NCBI GenBank assembly: GCA_003427395.1
Contig: BFEA01000114.1
Coordinates: forward strand, 2,239,001-2,277,857
From: Chara braunii
Taxonomy: Eukaryota > Streptophyta > Charophyceae > Charales > Characeae
DNA length: 38,857 nucleotides
Direction: 5' to 3'
The translations under genes and the position numbers were made by a program. The notes under the pieces are model-generated. The model was given only the letters and a program-made list of their open reading frames with translations. It had not been told where the DNA came from and searched no databases. This document shows, in pieces, positions 34,384 through 38,857 of this stretch; position 1 is the first letter of the stretch, and every line of letters starts with the position of its first letter.

Positions 34384-34396
34384 GGCTCCGATACCA
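34384..34396 (-). other. Primer binding site (initiator Met-tRNA type)
   Basis: On the minus strand TGGTATCGGAGCC lies directly inside the 5' LTR. It matches the plant-type PBS TGGTATCAGAGCC, complementary to the 3' end of initiator Met-tRNA, with one transition. It fixes the direction of the element and the inner LTR edge. Confidence 0.85.
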
Positions 34397-34397
34397 A

Positions 34398-35198
34398 CCT
34401 CACGCCCAACGGGACTTCCTGGTCGGAGTGAGCTTCAAGGAGGGGCCTGGAAGTGCGAAAAGGGGTGTGCCAAGGATTTTAGGAAAGTGGGGGTGGAGTC
34501 CCAGGTCGGAACTGAGATCTCCTGTGGCGAGTTTTCGGGGCAGTTGTGCAAGATGGTAGGCACAAGGCTCGTCCGGCCTTTACGTCATGGAAAATTGAGT
34601 TACCTTCTTCGTTGGCCCCGTCTCCGGGGGCGGATGCGAATTTGGTGGACCGGCGAAACGCTATGTGTGTCGCGCTGTCTGAACAGTTGTTGGCGTCTCT
34701 TGTAGCAAGCCTCGGAATCCGACGAGGCTGGCCTCAAACGGAGGCTGTGCTCACGCTGCTCGGCTTTGGTTTGGATTCGTCGGATAAATCCCGAGGCCCA
34801 ATACTCGTGGTCTCGCTGGCACTCCGCGCTCGGCGCGCGGGGCCAGTAGCGAGCTATGGAATTCCACAGTACTACTGTGAGCTAGTGATACGGAAGGAGA
34901 AGATATAAGGGACGAAAATTGGTATTCATAACGACGAAACCCGAAGATATATAATATTGGGTATTACTGATGTTGGGATAGTCTAAGATCATAGGATCCC
35001 TGCCTATAGCCCACTGAAAGTCCCCCTCACACAGTCGATCGTTTCAGTTTGATAGGGATATTCAGGATTTCTTAGGTTCCCGCGTCGTCTAAGTTGTTCC
35101 CTATCCTAGTATTCACGATATTCCGGATCCCTTAAGCTTTCACGATCGGTGACCCAGAAGGGCGCTTTTATAACCATCTCTTATTTGGCGGACACGCA
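34398..35198 (-). repeat. 5' LTR of the Ty3/gypsy element
   Basis: About 800 bp, direct repeat of 28142-28938. It has a TATA-like ATTATATATCT on the minus strand (about 34943-34956) that is missing from the 3' LTR. The outer part of this LTR is again repeated at 35368-35870. Confidence 0.85.
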
Positions 35199-36024
35199 TT
35201 GAAATAAGGACGAGGTCGACTCATGCAGTCGCCCGCTTATATCGCGACCCCGCTTTTTGGGTCGTTGTGGTACATGAGTGCGCGCATGAGCGGGAATGGC
35301 TCGGATCTTGTCTGTTCGCGTCAACGGGTCTGTGGTGAGCGGTCTTGTTGGCGTATCAATCTTATCCAAGCCTCGGACGAGGATGGCCTCAGACGGAGGA
35401 TGTGCGCGCGCTACTAGGCTTCGGTTCGTGTTCGTCGAATACATCCCGAGGCTCGATACGCGTAGTCTCGCTGGCACTCCGCGCACGGCACGCGGGGTCA
35501 GTAGCGAGCTATGGAATTCCACGGTACTACTGTGAGCTAGTGATACGGAAGGAGAAGATAGAAGGGACGAAAATTGGTATTGATAGCGACGAAACCCGGA
35601 GATATATAATATTGGGTATTACTGATGTTGGGATAGTCCGGGATCCTAGGATCCTTGCCTATAACCCACTGAAAGTCCCCCTCACACACTCAATCGTTTT
35701 CAGTTTGACAAGGATATTCAGGATTTCTCAGGTTCCCCCGTCGTCTAAGTTGTTCCTTCTCCCAATATTCACGACATTCCGAATTCCTTAAGCTTTCACG
35801 ATTGGTGACCCTGAAGGGCGCTTCTATAGCCATCTCCTATTTGGCGGACACACATTGAAGCAAGGCCGAGGTCGACTCATGCAGTCGTGCGCGTATATCG
35901 CGACCCCGATTTTTGGATCGTTGTCATACATGGGCGCGCGCATGAGCGGGAATGGCTCGGATCTTAGTCCTTTCGCGTCGGCGGGACCGTCGTGAGCGGT
36001 CTTGTTGGCGTATCGATCCTATCC
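34707..36024. repeat. Tandem duplication of LTR end plus adjoining sequence, ~660 bp x 2
   Basis: Unit 1 is 34707-35367 and unit 2 is 35368-36024. Each runs from AAGCCTCGG inside the LTR through the LTR end, across GAGGTCGACTCATGCAGTCG, and into the end of the second LTR family, to GCGTATC(A/G)AT. The joint at 35367/35368 returns to AAGCCTCGG. The units differ by many substitutions and small indels, so the duplication is not recent. Confidence 0.8.
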
Positions 36025-37203
36025 CGCATGCATGCAACTACCCTTCTTTGCAGACATCGTCCTTCCGGGTGAGATCCAACCATTACACGCATATCCATGC
36101 CATTGGGTAACCTAAGAAAGGAAAAGGAGCAACCGCCCCGGCATCGAGAACCAACACATCAGAACATACACATGAATCAAAGGCTGACTATCGAACAAAA
36201 ACATGCACGATGAACATATCCAACCAGATCCGGAGTTATCGCGCAGCGCGGATAGATACTAGAAAGTGACAAAATTTGGATTAGCACCACTAAGCAAAAC
36301 AAAAATGGAAAACTCAAAAGACCACTTGAGAAGGGGTGGGGGAAGGGCGCAAGTTCACGCGACAACACACAAAAAACAGAAAATCCACGGTGATTCACTA
36401 GGACATCCGAAATTGCCGCAACAAAATCGGCTTATGTTGGAATAAAAAATTATACCGAAGGTTGTAAGAAAGACGCCATCCCACACACATCTGTTCTCTC
36501 TCTCTCTTCCTCTCTCTCCACACCACTCCCGATGCGGGCAGTCCGTCGCCTCTCATCAACACAGAGTTGTCACCCCGCTTGGTCCGAAAATGCAAGCCAC
36601 GTTCGCCCATGCACCACAGTCTGTCGCAGCCCACACGTCAACCCCGCATACTCGGCACCAGCTCGTCGGATCGCCCAACTCTCTCGTCTACTCACCTCCT
36701 AAGCAAACTCCTATGTCTGCATGGCCAAGCCGAGGCGTGGGGGACGCAGCCACACTCCATGCATCGATCCGGTCATGCAGTCGAAGCGTGACGCAACAAG
36801 ATTTCAGAATACCCAAATTCCTGGTCTAAATCCTCTTTGCAAAAAAAAATTTCGAAAAGACAGAAAAACAATTATGAGAGCCCGTGGGGGCTCGACATCA
36901 GTTGTAAAATTGAAAAACGACATTCCCGTGCGCTGATCGCGCCAAAATTCCCATCTCCCTCAGCAGAACAAGAAAGAAGCTATGGCAACAGTTATTTATT
37001 GGGCTCGCTAAGGCGCGGTCACCCAATCGCCTGCTCAGGACTTTCCCGGCCCTGGTCCCGAAAGCCAAGAAGAAAGAAGCGCGGATATCCATGCAATTTG
37101 CCTAGCCGACCCATACCCATGCACTCCACCCGACCAACCAGTCCCCAACCCCCAAGCCGCTTCGCGCAAAAAGTCGCGCGATTACAAAAAATAGATTGTC
37201 ACA
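35888..37203 (-). mobile_element. Second copy of the 1.65-kb LTR, deleted, possible solo LTR
   Basis: Inverted relative to 18869-20515 and aligned over all its length. On the minus strand it starts TGTGAC (37203) and ends GCGCA (35888). Two blocks are missing: the equivalent of about 19284-19479 and of about 19547-19700, the latter holding the TATA-like box. Flanks on the minus strand are CGCCT before and CGACT after, a possible 5-bp target duplication with one mismatch. No internal retroelement sequence adjoins it, so it may be a solo LTR. Frames within (36177-36398, 36398-36634, 36898-37092) are LTR sequence. Confidence 0.7.
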
Positions 37204-37339
37204 AGGCGGGAAGAAGGAGAGCGCAAAGAGTGGTGCGGAGCGGGACCAAGATTCAGACGAAAATGAGCAGGAGAGAAGCGTGAAGGGAGAGGGGATGGAA
37301 AACAGTTACTGATGGAGGAAAGAAGGCACAAAGTCCTAG
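37204..37339. other. Short non-coding flank
   Basis: Purine-rich sequence between the LTR copy and the SINE-like element. No feature seen. Confidence 0.4.
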
Positions 37340-37600
37340 AATTGCTACCAAAGTTAAACTTAGACAGTCAACCTCCTAAAAAAAAAGGTCAAGCTGCAGA
37401 TTCGGGCTGGGCCTGTGGAAAAAAAGAGAGCTCTAGGATAGGATGGGTAACACCCGCAGCCCCATGGGAAAGATGGAGATAGTAGACTAAGTGCAAAGGC
37501 TACAGCCTAAGTCCTCCTCCGTGCACCTGCACAGATTCGAATCGGCGACCTCGGCCTCTAGAGCGAGGACACGGTGCCAAAAGTGGGACCATGCCTGCTT
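37340..37600 (-). mobile_element. tRNA-derived SINE-like element
   Basis: On the minus strand, GGTCGCCGATTCGAATCTG (37532-37550) is a good B box. A weaker A box-like TGGCACCGTGTCC lies at about 37566-37578 with tRNA-like spacing. The body then runs to a T/A-rich end and the block TTTAACTTTGGTAGCAATTC, which is also found near 25920-25950. The element end is uncertain. Confidence 0.55.
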
Positions 37601-38029
37601 TGATACCCATCCAACCCCTGCAAGGCTGTAGTGTCCAAACGCAACTCAACACCACACTCAACTCCCACGGACGCATCTAGAACTCTTGCACACTCAACTC
37701 CAACTGAGCACGCATCTTTTGTTTAGCCCACTCACTGCATTAGGGTCTTTGAGCTGCCCTGGAGCGGCCAGCAGCCAAGACCTCAATCCTGGCCTGGTGA
37801 TTCTCTCACCACCACCGGGATAGAGGGCTTGCAAAACGGCATTTCCAGCCCCCAACCGCCCCCCAACCGCCCCCCAAGAAGGAAAAAATCGAGCCCCTCG
37901 GCTCGTTGACATCAACGCCAATCTTTTCACAAAAAGTTTCACAAAAAAGGGGGATAGAAAATGAACTGGCCTTTCATGAACGACAGGAACATTGCAGGAG
38001 ATTTTCCTTTCGAGCAATCAATCAAATGA
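37601..38029. other. Non-coding stretch
   Basis: A minus-strand frame (37694-38017, 107 codons) covers most of it without any recognised motif. CCCCCCAACCG is duplicated near 37860. I see no gene here. Confidence 0.4.
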
Positions 38030-38160
38030 GAGCATTCTTTTTGTACCTAATGTAATTATATCCATCTGATTCCGCATCGGATTCGAACTCACGGTCTGTT
38101 TGCCAAAAATGACATCGACTTATATGTGTGTGCACCATTCAGCCACTTGGACGCAGAGCG
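38030..38160 (-). mobile_element. tRNA-derived SINE head, class II tRNA-like
   Basis: On the minus strand, GTCCAAGTGGCTGAATGGTG (about 38133-38152) resembles the A box of Ser/Leu tRNAs and GAGTTCGAATCC (about 38079-38090) is a perfect B box. The distance fits a tRNA with a long variable arm. No matching acceptor stem is visible, so I call it a SINE promoter or tRNA pseudogene, not a functional tRNA. Confidence 0.65.
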
Positions 38161-38330
38161 TCTTTTTTTTTTTTTTTTTTTTTTCAATTTACAAACTATC
38201 AGGCTGCCATACTAGGGCAGGTGATACAAGCATCCCCTCCTAAGTAGTAGGTGACCCGGCTGCTCCATCTAGTGGTGGGGGGAGCTGCACCTGCTGGAAA
38301 TCGGGTCCAGCGTCCCCTATACAAAGTTGA
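38161..38330 (-). mobile_element. SINE-like unit, copy 2 with poly(A) tail
   Basis: On the minus strand the body (GGACGCTGGACCC, then CAGCAGGTGCAGCTCCCCC) ends in TTTGTAAATTG and an uninterrupted poly(A) of about 22 (seen as T at 38163-38184). It is homologous to 25672-25807. It stops exactly against the tRNA-like head of the next SINE. Confidence 0.65.
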
Positions 38331-38554
38331 ATGATAATGAATGATAGGCACGCCATGTATCATAAAAACCTTTTTTTCACGTCAACCGTCAAACCCTGAT
38401 GACGTATACATAGACCCATGCTACGGAAGCAAAAGGCTACGGAAGCAAAATGAAAAATCTATAAAGTAACGATGCAGTGACGGTTGTACAAGCCACAATC
38501 CTCGAATGAACACTAACTTTTTATTTCCCCCGACTCCTCTTCTCATCCTCTACA

Positions 38555-38558
<4 letters not shown>
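38331..38558. other. Short non-coding stretch
   Basis: It contains the small tandem repeat CTACGGAAGCAAAA twice near 38420-38450. No other feature. Confidence 0.5.

Positions 38559-38613
<55 letters not shown>
38559..38613. repeat. (CT)n microsatellite
   Basis: Perfect CT dinucleotides for about 54 bp. Minus-strand frames with ER repeats across it are artefacts. Confidence 0.97.
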
Positions 38614-38615
<2 letters not shown>

Positions 38616-38751
38616 ACTCGTGTACCTATCCCGGTTTCCAAATCCTTTCCCACACATGCATATGCACACGCACACGCACAGCTCTTCTTTGTACAGATCA
38701 CCGAAAAGCAGGCGCGCGCGCACTGGCGACCGCTTGGACAAAAATAAGTTA

Positions 38752-38857
38752 CACACGCACACATATACACACGCACACGCACACGCACACATATACACAC
38801 GCACACGCACACGCACACGCACACGCACACACACACACACGCACACGCACACGCACA
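38752..38857. repeat. (CA)n / CACACG-type microsatellite
   Basis: CA dinucleotides interspersed with CG and TA, forming repeating ACGCAC and ATATACACACGC units, run to the window end. Some alternating purine-pyrimidine CG/CA stretches could adopt Z-DNA. Confidence 0.95.

Larger units (their letters stand above)
28142..35198 (-). mobile_element. Ty3/gypsy LTR retrotransposon, inactive
   Basis: Two direct repeats of about 800 bp (28142-28938 and 34398-35198) bound 5.45 kb of minus-strand sequence. In transcription order this carries a PBS, gag with capsid and zinc knuckle, aspartic protease, RT, RNase H and integrase. Integrase after RT/RNase H defines Ty3/gypsy (Metaviridae) order. Gag and protease share one frame; RT begins in another. 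Frameshifts, stops, a mutated RT active site and a truncated integrase show it cannot move by itself. Family resemblance suggests a charophyte lineage. Some flank candidates for a target duplication exist (AGGT at 28139-28142 and 35213-35216) but they are too short to trust. Confidence 0.9.

Noticed and set aside
28139-35216. AGGT as a target-site duplication of the gypsy element
   Set aside because: Only 4 bp, dependent on non-canonical LTR ends, and the right side was rearranged by a tandem duplication.
38075-38155. Functional tRNA-Ser/Leu gene
   Set aside because: A and B boxes are good, but there is no complementary acceptor stem and no usable anticodon arm.
38543-38852. Two minus-strand frames rich in CV, RV and ER
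   Set aside because: They are translations of CA and CT microsatellites.

Overview
This is eukaryotic nuclear DNA almost completely filled with decayed mobile elements. I find no intact host gene, no rRNA, no functional tRNA and no sign of a prokaryotic operon, phage or CRISPR array. The best organism guess is a green-lineage genome, most likely a charophyte alga such as Chara braunii. The reasons are a primer binding site of the plant initiator-Met-tRNA type (TGGTATCRGAGCC), long GA/CT and CA microsatellites with one running into an 80-N gap, tRNA-derived SINE heads, and a Ty3/gypsy pol whose RT/RNase H wording and cysteine-rich pre-integrase segment resemble, from memory, families abundant in Chara. 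No search was run, so the species call is an inference.

Layout. 1-5.1 kb: a GA microsatellite, a long reading frame broken by four stops (614-1516), AT-rich DNA and a G-run tract. 5.15-7.53 kb: a 2.4-kb element with ~290-bp terminal inverted repeats and an internal ~123-bp tandem array; a second copy without its right arm lies at 11.9-14.3 kb. 8.1-9.4 kb and 15.7-20.5 kb: the 3' parts of two related LTR retroelements. The second shows an integrase C-terminal (GPY/F-like) domain, broken downstream frames, an acidic segment, a conserved 3' ORF (also present at 8.1-9.1 kb) and a 1.65-kb LTR. 20.9-25.8 kb: nested non-autonomous elements (an AT-rich foldback MITE, a 1.05-kb foldback element carrying a Mutator-like element with a 9-bp target duplication, and SINE-like units). 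27.2-27.4 kb: GT/GA microsatellite plus gap.

28.1-35.2 kb is a nearly full-length Ty3/gypsy element on the minus strand, in the order LTR, PBS, gag, protease, RT, RNase H, integrase, LTR. It is dead: there are stops and frameshifts, the RT catalytic YxDD reads YMNN, the zinc knuckle has lost a cysteine, and much of the integrase core is deleted. Its upstream LTR end, together with adjoining sequence, is tandemly duplicated (~660 bp, 34707-36024). Next comes a second, minus-strand copy of the 1.65-kb LTR (35888-37203) that lost two blocks, one holding the TATA-like box. The right edge carries SINEs and CT and CA repeats.

The genes here do not form a host pathway. What can be read is a history of insertion, nesting, duplication and decay. 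The least explained items are the conserved 3' ORF family shared by 8.6-9.1 and 18.1-18.7 kb, and the broken frame at 0.6-1.5 kb.
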